Assembly (NCBI GenBank): GCA_022393335.1
Contig: JAJEKB010019876.1
Coordinates: 210,715 to 274,714 of the forward strand
Length of the DNA: 64,000 nt
Origin: Macrotrachela quadricornifera
Taxonomy: Eukaryota > Rotifera > Eurotatoria > Philodinida > Philodinidae
Direction of reading: 5' to 3'
Shown: positions 23,161 through 34,295 of the stretch, one piece after another
Numbering within the stretch: position 1 is the stretch's first letter
How the letters are laid out: the number at the start of each line of letters is the position of its first letter
Made by a program: the position numbers and the translations under genes
Notes under the pieces: model-generated
The model's database searches: none
What the model saw: the letters and a program-made list of their open reading frames with translations, nothing else
What the model was told of the DNA's origin: nothing

Positions 23161-23384
23161 TGAATTAGTGCGACTAAGTTTCAAAAGTTTATAGATTTAC
23201 TATTTCTTCGACTGAAGAGAGAGTGATAGGGAAAAAAGTGAAATGGGTTTATTTGTTTCTGTCAGTTCAAGAGTCAAAAAAACATGTTCTTAGATAAACC
23301 AACAAGAAATCTCAACTTTGAAAAAATCGAATCTTAACGTTTTAGTAAAAGTTTTTGGGGATGAAGGAATCGAATGGCACCATT

Positions 23385-24240
23385 AATTTTTGAATTTTTT
23401 TGAATAATTTTTTTAGTAAAAGAAGGCTTTTTTACGAAATAACGATTTGTCTCGTGAATTCGAGCAGATGTCATATAACATAAAATAAGTTTGTAGTTAT
23501 AGAGGTATGCTCTCTTCTAAAGTTTCTCTGTATCTTTCTGTATTCAAGCGAATCTAAAAATGTTATCAGTTACATTAATATCAAAAGCTTATGATATTCT
23601 AGTTGAAAACTATATGAAGGGTAATGGAGGGTAAAGAATTCGCATCGGGAGTCAAATTTGTCGTTAGTAATAAGTTACCAAACAATTAGTAATTAGTTTT
23701 ACTTTTTTTCCTAAGAAGTTTGATCCAAGATAGTCAAAGATCAATAAATGAAAACTGAATTGGTTTGCCAAATAATTAATAAGAAATAATATAAACTGTC
23801 CCCAGTAAAACTTCACTAGAGACAATTGACTATGAGGAATCGAAATCTGGAGTTAGTTTTTCAATATTGATAGCTATTAAATAATGATAAATTAACAAAT
23901 CATCGTTTCTAATAAAACTTGACTTATCGTTATGGAGCACGGAAATTACGAATTCGAAGTCAGTAAAAATGTTTGCAATCTATTTCTTAGCTTTCTTTGA
24001 TGAACTGTTTGTTGTTTCAAGCTTGACTCACGGATATTCAAGGGTCGTAAATCTATGCTTGATATTGATTCTAATATAAAGAGTTTTCTTTATTGATTAA
24101 GATGAATGATTCGATTCATCAGGTAAAATAAATCTTTGTTAGACATTTGATGTAAAAAATGACCTATTCATTATTAAAGGACTTCTGAATCCTAATATGG
24201 TGTTATTTGCTTGTTATCATTCCGAATTTCTGTTCACTTA
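23385..24240. repeat. Long direct repeat, copy 1
   Basis: From AACGATTTGTCTCGTGAATT to GTGTTATTTGCTTGTTATCA this segment is repeated in order in copy 2 (24850-25560 and 26255-26350), with roughly a quarter of positions changed. No frame stays open. Confidence 0.6.
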
Positions 24241-24849
24241 GTTCTGAACAGTATGCGTTTTTTCTTATATCCGGAGATCGTAACGAATAAATGCTACCGG
24301 AAATCCCAATGAAAAGTTGGGGCGAAATATTGTATTGCTGTTTTCTTGTCTGAGAGAGGGAGTCATATGAAAAACATAATTCTGTGCGTGCGTGCTTGCT
24401 CAGAATACAAGGTCAGGCTAAAGTAACTTAGCTGAAATCAATGGGAACGTTACGTTTTGTCTCAGTTTTTCATTATGAACTCCAGTTAAACTTTAGTCCA
24501 GGCGACTCATGTTCATACTCTATCAATGCATCAGAAAAGTCAAAAAATGTTATCTACGATGAGAAAATCGTGGGTGCTTGATATTTTTCGTATTTAAGAT
24601 TGATAGTTTTGGTTTTAGAAATCATGAAATGTGGGAGCTTGGTTCACACTGAGGTGGCTACAGCGTCACATTTGTCGACCATTTATTTACAAATGATTCT
24701 CGAAATAGATAGAATGAATTCAGTCGAGAGTTAAGCGAGTTATCTCTGACGAGCGTTACTTGTATTTAAGAACAGACTAAAAAAAAACAGTTTTTATAGA
24801 GTTTGATCAAAGATTGTCTGGATCGAGAAATCGATCGATAGCACTAGTT

Positions 24850-26350
24850 TTTGGAAAAATTTGAAAGGAGTTTTTGATTATAAAATGTTTTTTTCTAAGG
24901 ATATAACGATTTGTTTCCCGAACTGAAGCAAGGTTCATATAGCATAAAATAAGTTTGCAGTTTTACAGATATGCTTGTTTCTAAAGTTTGTCGGTATGTT
25001 TGTGTATTTATCCCAATCAAAAAATGGCGTCGTCTAGATTAATATTTAAAAATCGTGATGGTCTATATGAAAACTCAACGAAGGGTTATCGAAGGTATAA
25101 AATTCGAATCTCGGGTGAAATTCGAGGTTAATAATAAGTAAATAAACAAATCATAGTTCGTTTTGTTATTTATCTTAAAAAGTTTGATTCAAGATAACTG
25201 AAGATTGATAAACCAAGACTGAATGGGTTTTACCAAAAAATTAATAATCAATAACATGAACTGTCTCTAGTAAAAAGTCACCAAAGATAAGTTGCTATGG
25301 GGAACTCAAGTCTGATGTTAGTTTTTCAATATTGTTTGTTATTAATTAATGGTAAATGAATAAATCATAGTTTTTGATAAAACTTGACTGACCGTTGTCA
25401 AGTGCAGAAAATCCGAATTCGTAGTGAATAAGAGCTGTTTTAATCTATTGCTTAGGTTTTTTAATAAACATCTTTCTATCTGAAGCTTGAATTAAGAATA
25501 ATCGGGCGTCATCATCCATGTTCGACATTGACTCAAATAGAAACATTTTTCTTTGTACATTACCATACGTCAAAGTTTTGAGTAAGATTTACACGAAAGT
25601 ATGTAAAAGAACGAATTCGTTGCTTGATGTCGTATTGTTGAGTCTTCATAGACATCGCTCTTAAAATAACATTTAAAATAGACAAAGATTTTTCCTAGAT
25701 CACAATGTAATGTACTCTATTGGTAGCAGTTTTCGAATAGTTTTCCTTTTTTAGCTTCTTAATGAGTGTCTTAACAAATGTCTAGTAACTTTTTGAGAAG
25801 AATTAAAACGCGATGCATCAGTTCGGTTCAAATCGGAACTAATATTGAAGGATGTAGCGGTGTTAAATATGGGAATGACTAGACATTGACCTAGAACGTT
25901 ATTTCAAAGCATAGTTTTGAAATAAGTCTCAAGTAATTTAAGTGAATTTTCAAGAAGCCTAATTAATCTTGTTTGATAATGAATCCGGCAAAATATCACT
26001 TTGTAAAAATAGAAAAGAAATTGAAAAGTGATTAAAATTACACAATGTTATCTGGGTGTTGGAAGTTTCGGATTGCGTATCGATATGTTAGGAGTAAGCT
26101 ACTTTTGTGCAAATGAGAATCCTAATATGACAGATGACGGACAGGAAAACAAAGCGTACATGGAAACGGCTAGTCGTGCATTGAAAAACTTTATCATAAG
26201 TGCACTAAGTGAGATTTGAAATGTCTTAATAGATTCTCAAATAACTTGATTCTTGAGCAAAAATAATTCTTTATTAGACATTTTATGTAACAGAGTATAT
26301 TCAGTAAAGGAATTGGGAATACTAACAGTGTTATTTGCTTATTGTAGTGT
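24850..26350. repeat. Long direct repeat, copy 2, interrupted
   Basis: It matches copy 1 from AACGATTTGTTTCCCGAACT through the stretch near 25560. It resumes only at about 26255 (TTCTTTATTAGACATTTTAT...GTGTTATTTGCTTATTG), leaving some 690 bp not shared. The small open frame at 26028-26219 lies in that extra piece and is not convincing as a gene. Confidence 0.5.
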
Positions 26351-27394
26351 AAGCAGAAATAGATATGAATTCGTGTCGTCCTAAAACTTTAAGCTGTCCG
26401 GAATTCTCAAGTTTGAAAAAAGATATTTTTTCACGGAATTGTGGTTTGAATTAATCGTCACCTGGTCATGCTATTGAACTTGATGAACAAACTGAAACAT
26501 CTGAGCCGTATCTAATTCCGTTTTCTTAAGAAAACAGTCGTATAGTGATAAATATTGCACTTAAAAAGACATGAATGTTTGTCTCTTAGTTTTGTTCAAA
26601 CAAGTCAGAGTTCAGGATTAGAAAATATGGCGTCTCAAACCAGTGAATATGGTCATATATCTGTATTAGACTTGATCAATCTCAGTTGAAGTCAAAGAAC
26701 TCGAACTTGAGATTTTCTTGTCATTTACGTATGAATCTATATAGGGATATTTCTATAAAATGATCATTGCTAGAGTGAGTGTTTGTTTCGTAGCTTTCAT
26801 GCAATCAAGGAGATTGAGATATAAGATATCCAAATGAAAATTGTCTGGAATGATAATCACACTAAATTTTCTTTCAGAAAAGGGTCAGCGAGTCCGTAGG
26901 ATGAGCGCTATTTGTGGTTTAGTTTCATCCGTCGCAACTATGTTGAATGTACTATTTTTCTTCAATGCGTCTTTATAAAAATTCTTTTCTTCATCTAATA
27001 ATCGGCTGCATGGGAAGCTTTATTCAATATAATTTAAATTAAGTCATATAAAAATTTTTTTCCGAACTTAAAATAAAGAGCAAAATAGACCGTAAATACA
27101 TACTTGATTATAAATATCAATCTATTTAAGAAAATCTCTTTTCTCAATTATTTTTTAAATTTTCATTTGTCGACTTGTCTAGAATAAACAGATACTAAAC
27201 GACTACTTAATTAGTATAAATTAATCATTAAGAAAAAAATACGGCATACGAGTATCTAAAATCGTTCATTCGTTGACATATGAAGTGTCTAAGTTAGATG
27301 TGTCTTCCAACAATTATATCTCAATTAAAATGTCTTGTTTTTTTTAATGATTTCGTTGATTTGAATCAGTATCTGCTAGTCTTTTCGGTTTTCG
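26351..27394. other. Intergenic, nothing recognised
   Basis: AT-rich sequence upstream of the intronless gene; no gene, RNA or clear repeat structure seen apart from a possible repeat-family end near 26875. Confidence 0.4.
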
Positions 27395-27404
27395 TATATA
27401 TAAA
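27395..27404 (+). promoter_or_regulatory. TATA box of the basic orphan gene
   Basis: TATATATAAA lies 96 bp before the ATG at 27500. A start about 25-30 bp downstream would leave a ~70-nt leader. Inferred from position and sequence only. Confidence 0.5.
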
Positions 27405-27499
27405 CGTGTCATATAGTAAGTTAAAGGACCGCTTAGTTATGTTTTCGACTGTCTACCATAATTGTTTTTTCTTTTGAAGATCAATTCTATCTAAAAGTC

Positions 27500-28609
27500 A
27501 TGTCGACTAAATCAAAGAGTCAAAACGTCAATAGAACAATGCCTGGTCCTGTTCATCATGTACGGTGTACTTCTTCATTTCAATTACCTATGCTGAAAAA
27601 ATGGAAAAAATATTTTTTAAACGTTTGCAAAAATATAAAAAAACTTACGCATGTATTAAATGCTGATATTTCTGACACTGCACAGTTACGTGTTACATCC
27701 AGTAACAGAGATACCATAGAATATGTGAAATCCGTTGTACAAAAAGAAATCGCGATGTTCATTAATAGAGAAAAACAAGTAACAAGACCATTAATACCAC
27801 CAAAAGTGAAGAAACAACGATTGGTAGTACCATTCAAACAGCTGAAAAATAAGAAATCGACTTTTAATCATTTACCTAGATTGAATATTGCAATTAAAAA
27901 GAAGAAGATTAAATGTAAAAAATGGTATGAATTCGATAGGAAATTCAAGAGAACAAAAAGTATACTGAAATACATACGGCAAAAAGTCAAATATGACAGA
28001 CGTCATCATCCCGTTTCACTTTATCGACAACAAAAACGTTCATCATTTGAATATTGGCAAAAAAAGATTATTGAACGACAACGAAATCATTGGAAAGCGG
28101 AACACCCTTATATAATCAAAACAAAGTTTGAACCAAATCGACATGAAAGAAAATTTTTGGATCCATATAAACATATGACTACGTACGGATCGCATACGAA
28201 GTCTAGTAACATTACCGTCGTTAAAAATACAAATAATATTGCGTGGCCAACCGAACCTCTCTTAAGTTCATATTTTCATTTTTCAGAACTACCTTTTATT
28301 TTTGCTCGTCCTCTTACACATAACAATAACAGAATATTACTTCGTTATTCTAATCAACGTGTATTTATTTATGCTATACCTGTCAATCATTGTAATAGAC
28401 CATCAAAGAAATATTTGATCAACACACTTTCGACACTAGATATCATTCAACCGCAATTTTTTGATAATCACCTACCATTATCGGTACCTTCTCGTCAAAT
28501 TGCAACTTTGGCGAAACCACGTTATCATCGTAATAATACAAGCCAATCAACACGATCAAAGAAGCAAAAGCCAAAGAAGTCTAAAAAACAGCCTAAAAAG
28601 CCCTGCTAA
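27500..28609 (+). CDS. Unknown highly basic 369-aa protein (intronless orphan)
   Basis: A single ATG-to-TAA frame, by far the longest in its surroundings, with no competing antisense frame of similar length. I do not recognise any domain. What is visible: a strongly positive composition (K, R, H), a K-rich stretch at residues ~127-160, conserved-looking RHERKFLDPYKHMTTYG near 213-230, an aromatic-rich segment near 255-275 (YFHFSELPFIFARPL), and a lysine tail (KKQKPKKSKKQPKKPC). It has no signal peptide or TM segment. A TATA box at 27395 and AATAAA at 28650-28655 bracket it, so it is likely transcribed. Nuclear or nucleic-acid binding is a guess from charge. It contrasts with the intron-dense genes nearby and could be a recent or lineage-specific gene. 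Confidence 0.6.
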   Translation: MSTKSKSQNVNRTMPGPVHHVRCTSSFQLPMLKKWKKYFLNVCKNIKKLTHVLNADISDTAQLRVTSSNRDTIEYVKSVVQKEIAMFINREKQVTRPLIPPKVKKQRLVVPFKQLKNKKSTFNHLPRLNIAIKKKKIKCKKWYEFDRKFKRTKSILKYIRQKVKYDRRHHPVSLYRQQKRSSFEYWQKKIIERQRNHWKAEHPYIIKTKFEPNRHERKFLDPYKHMTTYGSHTKSSNITVVKNTNNIAWPTEPLLSSYFHFSELPFIFARPLTHNNNRILLRYSNQRVFIYAIPVNHCNRPSKKYLINTLSTLDIIQPQFFDNHLPLSVPSRQIATLAKPRYHRNNTSQSTRSKKQKPKKSKKQPKKPC

Positions 28610-28649
28610 AGAAGAATATATATATATGTGTTGTTATAATCACCAACTA

Positions 28650-28655
28650 AATAAA
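28650..28655 (+). promoter_or_regulatory. Polyadenylation signal AATAAA
   Basis: AATAAA 41 bases after the stop of the basic orphan gene; a second candidate lies at about 28780. Confidence 0.45.
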
Positions 28656-28972
28656 GAACTTATGATATGGGTCCAAGTAATATTGTGAATGCCCCTGAAG
28701 AACAAAAGGATGCTTTTTCAAGACTTTGCGATCGTTTTGCTCATCTGCTAAAGAATACTATCGCTGATCTTCTTCTGTAAATAAAAGATACAATTTGTTG
28801 GTAATTGAAGTTGATATATTGCTACATTATTATTACGAAGTATATACGTAGTGCGATTTCATTATCGTTAATATCGATTATTCAAAAACAAAAGTTTAGA
28901 TTCACAGATTTCACTTGTTTTCCTTACCAGGTGAATCTAATTTTAAAATAACTTGACTTTTTAAGTATATCC

Positions 28973-29420
28973 CAGGTCGACGCGAACAGTGACAAAACGT
29001 GTTCGACACAGGCCGAACGCTGTATTTTAGCTCACGAACAATGTTCCGATCATCTTGTTCTGACGTTCGCATGCCGGTCGGAACACTGTCTGGAACGGCA
29101 TACGAACGTCAGAACAAGATGATCGGAACATTGTTCGTGAGGTAAAATACAGTGTTCGGCCTGTTCCGAACGCGTTTTCGTTTTCGTTCGCCCGTTTCGA
29201 ACGTGTTTTGTCACTGTTCGCTTCGATCCGGGCGGAAAAGGGACATTTCGCACCAACTTTTCATTACAATCTCCGGTAGCAGATGTTCGTTACGATTTCC
29301 CGACATAAGAAAAAAAACAGGGTGTTCGTAATGAAAGTTGTCCAGGACAAAAAGTCATTCCGAACTCCGGACATGTGACCGGGTGTTCGGAACGCCTGGT
29401 GCGAAATGTCCGCGACCCGA
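28973..29420. repeat. GC-rich compound palindrome
   Basis: 28982-29075 pairs with 29098-29222: GAACAATGTTCCGATCATCT and its complement are shared exactly, with a spacer of only ~22 bp, and the right arm carries ~30 extra bases. Next to it 29231-29420 is another inverted repeat (GGGACATTTCGCACC / GGTGCGAAATGTCC, with inner CAACTTTTCATTAC / GTAATGAAAGTTG). GC content is well above the surroundings. The open frame at 29050-29256 is a by-product. Confidence 0.85.
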
Positions 29421-29469
29421 TCTGAGATGTTATATAAAATTTTGTCAACTGTTTTTGAGATGCTTTATT

Positions 29470-29985
29470 GATACAAGTAGCGCTCGTCTAAAGACTCGCT
29501 CAGCTCTTTCTCGTAGGAATCGTGTTTCTAAACTACCGTCAAGCTATGCATTTATAAAATTTAAAAAAAACTGGAGTCAGATTCAAGTTTCTGGACATTC
29601 ACTGCCTTTGACCAAACCTCATAAAAACAAATATTTTTCTGTTAAAAATTTGTCGTTTATTTAAAATTTGAGCATAAAAAAATTTTTAGAAAACAGGCTT
29701 CAGATTGGGATTCCTCGACCCCGATTACCCTTCGGTCAGCCCTTATAAAAGAATTTTTTTTGCAAAAAAGGTGATCCTTTGTGTTAAAAAAAAATAGATC
29801 CGAGAAAGATTTTGAAAATCTAACATCAGATTCGAGTTCCTCGGTCCAGATTACCCTTTGGTCAAGTTTTACAGAAAATATTAATAGAATGTTTTTTTGA
29901 CCTTGTACGAACATACAAGCAAGCAAGCAAACAAACAAACAATTTATTCTTGCTAGACTCCTCTCTATGAGAAAGAGAATATATT
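29470..29985 (+). repeat. Modular repeat (~130-bp units), forward copy A
   Basis: Three units with CAGATTCGAGTTCCTCGG...CCCTTTGGTCAAG-like cores are spaced ~125-130 bp. They are followed by TTTTTTTGACCTTGTACG, AAGCAAGCAAACAAAC and an end with ACTCCTCTCTATGAGAAAGA. The same tail closes copy B at 31090. Confidence 0.6.
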
Positions 29986-30660
29986 AAAGAAAATAAAAGA
30001 GAAGATAAATGCACTCGTTATATATGCAGAAATAAAGCTTCATAAAACGTCTCTTCGTATTCAAGAAAAAACCTATTTTCACATAAAATATGTGAATAAA
30101 AAATTATGAGTTCGCAAAATATATTCTATTGAAATATAAAAGTTCAATAAATAATGTTACCATTTGTAAACAAACTTAGTGATTTTTCTCTTTAAGATTG
30201 ATTGATAGTCGGATGAAGACCCTCTGAGCTTTTTATACATCATGGACTTTATTTATCACCAAAGTATCAACTGGAACGGATATTATTTTCTGTAAACATT
30301 CTTTCATACCTACGTTGATATATAAGTTTAAAAACCAATTTAAACAAAAATTTACGTTAAACTGAAACTGCAATCAACCGCCAATTTTTAGGTAATTTTA
30401 GTCTAATATAAACATTTAAATAAAAATCATGAACAATAAAAAAAAAAAGCTGCGATCAGATTCAGTTAACTGCAGTTGCCTCTTTCTTAATACTTTCTAA
30501 TCACAAGAAAAATAACTCTAAAGATTGCGTCATCAAGCGATATTTCAAAATTCGGTTGTGGAAATTAATTACTAATTATTACATCGCGAGACATTGAACG
30601 CAATATTTTATCTATCATACTTATACACTTGACTATAGCCGGTATCATACGGTTATACAC
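29986..30660. other. Intergenic, nothing recognised
   Basis: AT-rich sequence between two copies of the modular repeat. No gene seen. Confidence 0.4.
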
Positions 30661-31095
30661 TTTTTTCCGAAAATCGGTACCCTTTGTTTCAGGAAAAAAT
30701 TTCGTGTAATTCTCAAAAAACTAACACCAAATTCAAGTTTCTCGACCCCAAAGCCCCTTCGCTCGACCCCTGCAAAAAAGAAATTTTTTCGTAAAAAAAT
30801 AGTCCTTTGTTTAAAAAAAAGTGATCTATAAAAAAATTTAAAAAACTGACCTCAGGTTCGAACTCCCCACTCCCGAAAACCCTTTGGCCAAGTTTTATTA
30901 ATAATATTGTTAACTAATTATTAATAATTAATGATTAATTAAAACTAATCTCAGATTCGAACTCCCCACTCCCGAAAACCCTCTGGTCAAGTTTTATGGA
31001 AAACATAAAGAAAATGTTTTTTTGACCCTGCGGACAGACAAGCAATCAAGCAATTTATGTTTACTGGACTCTTCTCTACGAGAAAGAGAACATAT
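30661..31095 (+). repeat. Modular repeat, forward copy B
   Basis: Units with GATTCGAACTCCCCACTCCC and GAAAACCCT(T/C)TGG(C/T)CAAGTTTTA are repeated. The tail is TTTTTTTGACCCTGCGG, AAGCAATCAAGCAA and ACTCTTCTCTACGAGAAAGA. The copy differs in unit number from copy A and from the reverse-oriented units at 22800. Confidence 0.6.
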
Positions 31096-31146
31096 TTCAA
31101 AAAGGATCGATAATCAAAAGGAAAAAATTAATGTTAGTTTATCATT

Positions 31147-31457
31147 TTAATTTTCACCTTCACCATATTTCTTTAACCATTTGAGCTTTTTACGAAGTTT
31201 TATTTTTTCATATAAAGGATTATTCGTCCAATGAATATCTTTTTTTTTTGAAGTTATTAGTTTTACAGGTGTTTCAGAAATGAAAAAATACAACTCTGAC
31301 TAACAAGAGCTTCTACATCGTTTTCATCAGTGCATATATGCGTAGGGGTATGTACTTTGCGTAACTGATAAATTGATACTTCATTTTGATATAAAATGTT
31401 TTTCAAAATTTGATGAATATAATGAGTAATCAAATCGGCAACTATCGACGCTTTTTA
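31147..31457 (-). pseudogene. Decayed coding fragment (unidentified), two frameshifts at homopolymers
   Basis: Read on the minus strand from about 31457, one frame gives KASIVADLITHYIHQILKN and continues protein-like to ...VSQSCI. It then shifts by one base in a T6 run to a frame reading FFISETPVKLITSKKK, and shifts again in an A9 run to DIHWTNNPLYEKIKLRKKL..., closing at TAA (31147-31149). Both breaks sit in homopolymers, so sequencing error is possible. An in-frame TAA lies just upstream of the first piece. I do not recognise the protein. It is flanked by repeats on both sides and most likely is a remnant. Confidence 0.55.
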
Positions 31458-31539
31458 CAGCATGGAGGTGAGAGCCATACGAACATTAAAAAGTTTCTCA
31501 TAACTCAATATTTCCCATTTCACCACTTTTTTGACAACT

Positions 31540-31755
31540 ACGATGCAGCACCCGCAGTTACGGTGAAATAGCGAGATTACGTTCTCTGCGACGAAGTCGC
31601 GTTCGCATTTGCGACACAGTTATCATAGCTCATACTGATACATGGGTGTATAAAAGGAGGTGTCGTAAGCACTCTAGCTCATTTTAACTTTTTATAGTGA
31701 GAAAGATACTCCATTTATTTTTCTAAAGAATCAAGGTAAGTGCCATGGCATATCA
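31540..31755 (-). repeat. Uninterrupted copy of the compound repeat: empty site for the hAT at 18706
   Basis: In reverse complement this segment matches 18640-18705 joined directly to 19778-19920. The junction octamer is AATGAGCT (31676-31683) where the filled site has AATGAGAT on both sides. It also holds the CGCAGT module (31545-31625). Confidence 0.75.
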
Positions 31756-31769
31756 AAAGATCAATACGA

Positions 31770-31930
31770 AATCTAATTATTACATAGATGATTATTAATT
31801 AATTAACTATTTATCTATTAATTTATTCCTTTTTCATTTATTTATTTAGTAAATACATGATTAACTAATTAATAATCAGTCAGTTAATCAATTATTAATT
31901 AGCTACTGACTCATAATCCATCGCTGGTTA
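31770..31930. repeat. TTAATTAATTA-rich array
   Basis: AT-rich segment of ATTAATTAATTAACTA-like units beside the CGCAGT module, as at 16755 and 18485. Confidence 0.5.
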
Positions 31931-32082
31931 ACACTGAAAGTCAATGGGTCACTTCTATTAATGACTGATTAACAATGATAATATATGATGATCGATAAGC
32001 ATAGAACATGCTGAGATTGACTAAGCGTAATCTCTTATAAGTGCGATTTTTTTATTGCAATTGAATACATGGGGATGTAGAC

Positions 32083-32520
32083 TTATTCTGTCAAATAAGA
32101 ATTGAAATAAGATAAACAAATAGATAAAGAAACTCAAATAAAAGATTCACATATTTTGACCGAGAATTATTCTGAAGGGTGAGTATTGAAAAAATAATTT
32201 TTTATTGATTCGAAATCTATTCTAATAATTTAAAATCGAAAAAAGATACAACAAAATCTTTAAGAAATGCAGGTAAAAAGATGTTCTTTCTATTGATGAA
32301 GAGTTATTCTAAGATCTGATAGTTGAAATAAAATGAAGGAAAAGATGAAGTAATTCCAAAATCAAAGATTTTTTTTCTCTTAATCAGAACTCATTCTGAC
32401 AATTGGGAATTGAAATAAGATAGAACAAAAAGACGAAAAACATGAAGTGAAACTAATTTATCGATTGATTAAGACTTATTCTGATATTGATGCGTTGAAA
32501 TAATATGAAGAAATGCAATT
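32083..32520 (+). repeat. Degenerate ~87-bp tandem repeat (5-6 units)
   Basis: Units begin (T/A)TTATTCTGA followed ~15 bp later by a TTGAAATAAGATA-like step. They occur near 32083, 32168, 32218 (one short), 32302, 32388 and 32468. Strongly diverged; no coding. Confidence 0.55.
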
Positions 32521-34295
32521 GAAATATGTACATCGATAGGCAAACGAACGATTACAATCAGACAAAAGTAAACGACCAAGTAGGCAAAAGAAAAAAAGGA
32601 AGGAGAATAGAGGGAGTAGACATAAAAGGATAGACACTTAGAATGGGTAGTCATATAGCTTGAAGAACATTCGACAGGCATCGCTTATAAGTAACTTTCA
32701 TCGAAAGTTCATTCATTTGGTCCGAAACTGACAGTATATTAATGAGGGTATAATTGTTTATCGCTACAAACTGAGATTCACTATGCTAGACTCTATGTAA
32801 CACAAGATATTTTGCTAAACAAAAATCATATATTTTGAATCATTTAATAGAATTCTTTGTTTGAGTTCAAACTGCGACATCATACACATCTCTGTATGCG
32901 TATTAATATTATCACTCAATCGTGAAAAACATGCTATGCAAATACGAAAACCATTTGCATCAGGTATCGTAGACTGTTGTGTATATGCCTATTCGTCTAT
33001 TCCTCTTTCAAATGAAGTGTTTTCATAATTAATCACGAAGTATAACGATATTGTAAAGAATAATACGAATTTTGATAATTATTTCATTTAAGCGCTATGT
33101 ATATTCGAAAAAAATTCTGAATTATTGATAAAGCATCTGTTTGTTGATACAACAGTGAACAATAATCTATTCATACTAAATAATTCAACGATGATAGTCA
33201 TTTTTAACTAGTATTGGTTGATTAAATTATATCATAGTAATTAGATGATGCTTATAATCTTCTCCATGTTTCTTTCAACTATAGATATCAGGTGGTTAGT
33301 TTGACCGTAGCTGTTATTTGAATGTTTTTACCACAGTTACTGTGTGCATTTTTATTATATGATCATTTGTACCATAGTTATTATGAAGATTCTGACTGCG
33401 TTGTCAACAGACAGATAAATATGGAGGAATTTAGATTTCTAGACCCTTGCCTTTCAGTCTAGGGAACATTATTTATTGTTTATCTGTCTAAATAAAAAAT
33501 AGAAAAACAAAAAAAATATTTATTCAAAATTCCAAATTCAAAAACAAATTCATATCTTATTCTTAAAAAAATTAAGAATTTTTTCACTGAAAAACAGTTC
33601 GTACTTATCGTTCATTATTTATTTATTTAAAACTATCATTAAAAATATTAAAAATATTATTCAAATTTACAAAATATACATTCATTATCTTGTGTTATTT
33701 TATTGTATTTATGCTTATTGTTGATTTATTTGCTTTTCATATTTTACCCTCAAAGAGGACGATATATATATAGAACGAAATCCATGGATGCCATAAATCC
33801 AATATTGATTCTGATTTATTATTAATTATTTTTTATCTTATTCTTGCTACAATGATTTATCATAATACGTTTATAAATAACATTAATTTTTTCTTTATGT
33901 TATACAGTGTCATCCATGTGAAAAAAATATTTATTTTCTTTCAGATAGATGACATTGTATAACAACAGAACGACAAAAATTATTTGAAGTGTCTGAGTGA
34001 GTGAATGACTAATATATCAGTATGACACATCTAAAACATATTCATTCCTTACAAAAATGCAGTAGTTCTTTTTATAATCAAAATGCTTTAACATAATCGA
34101 GTTATATCGTCTGGTTCTTTACATAACGATCTTTTTCTCTCTCATGTTTTGACTTGACGTGAAAAAAGAGAAGCAAAAGAACATAACAGATAAGAGTTAT
34201 CGACAATGTGCTTACCAACTTTTCGTAGCATGGCGTGGTTTTTTTTGCTGACCATATAAAAAATAATTAACTATATCCTCATTTTAGATATACAA
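32521..34295. other. Intergenic region upstream of the PSME4 gene
   Basis: No gene seen. A small hairpin lies at 33898-33966: TTATACAGTGTCATCC against GATGACATTGTATAACA around a ~30-bp loop, 330 bp before the PSME4 start. Confidence 0.45.

Noticed and set aside
26028..26219. 63-codon frame with GVGSFGLRIDMLGVSYF
   Set aside because: Short, without promoter, splice context or homologous copy; inside repeat-derived sequence.
29050..29256. Open frame over the GC-rich palindrome
   Set aside because: By-product of the inverted repeat; composition dominated by the GTTCG unit.
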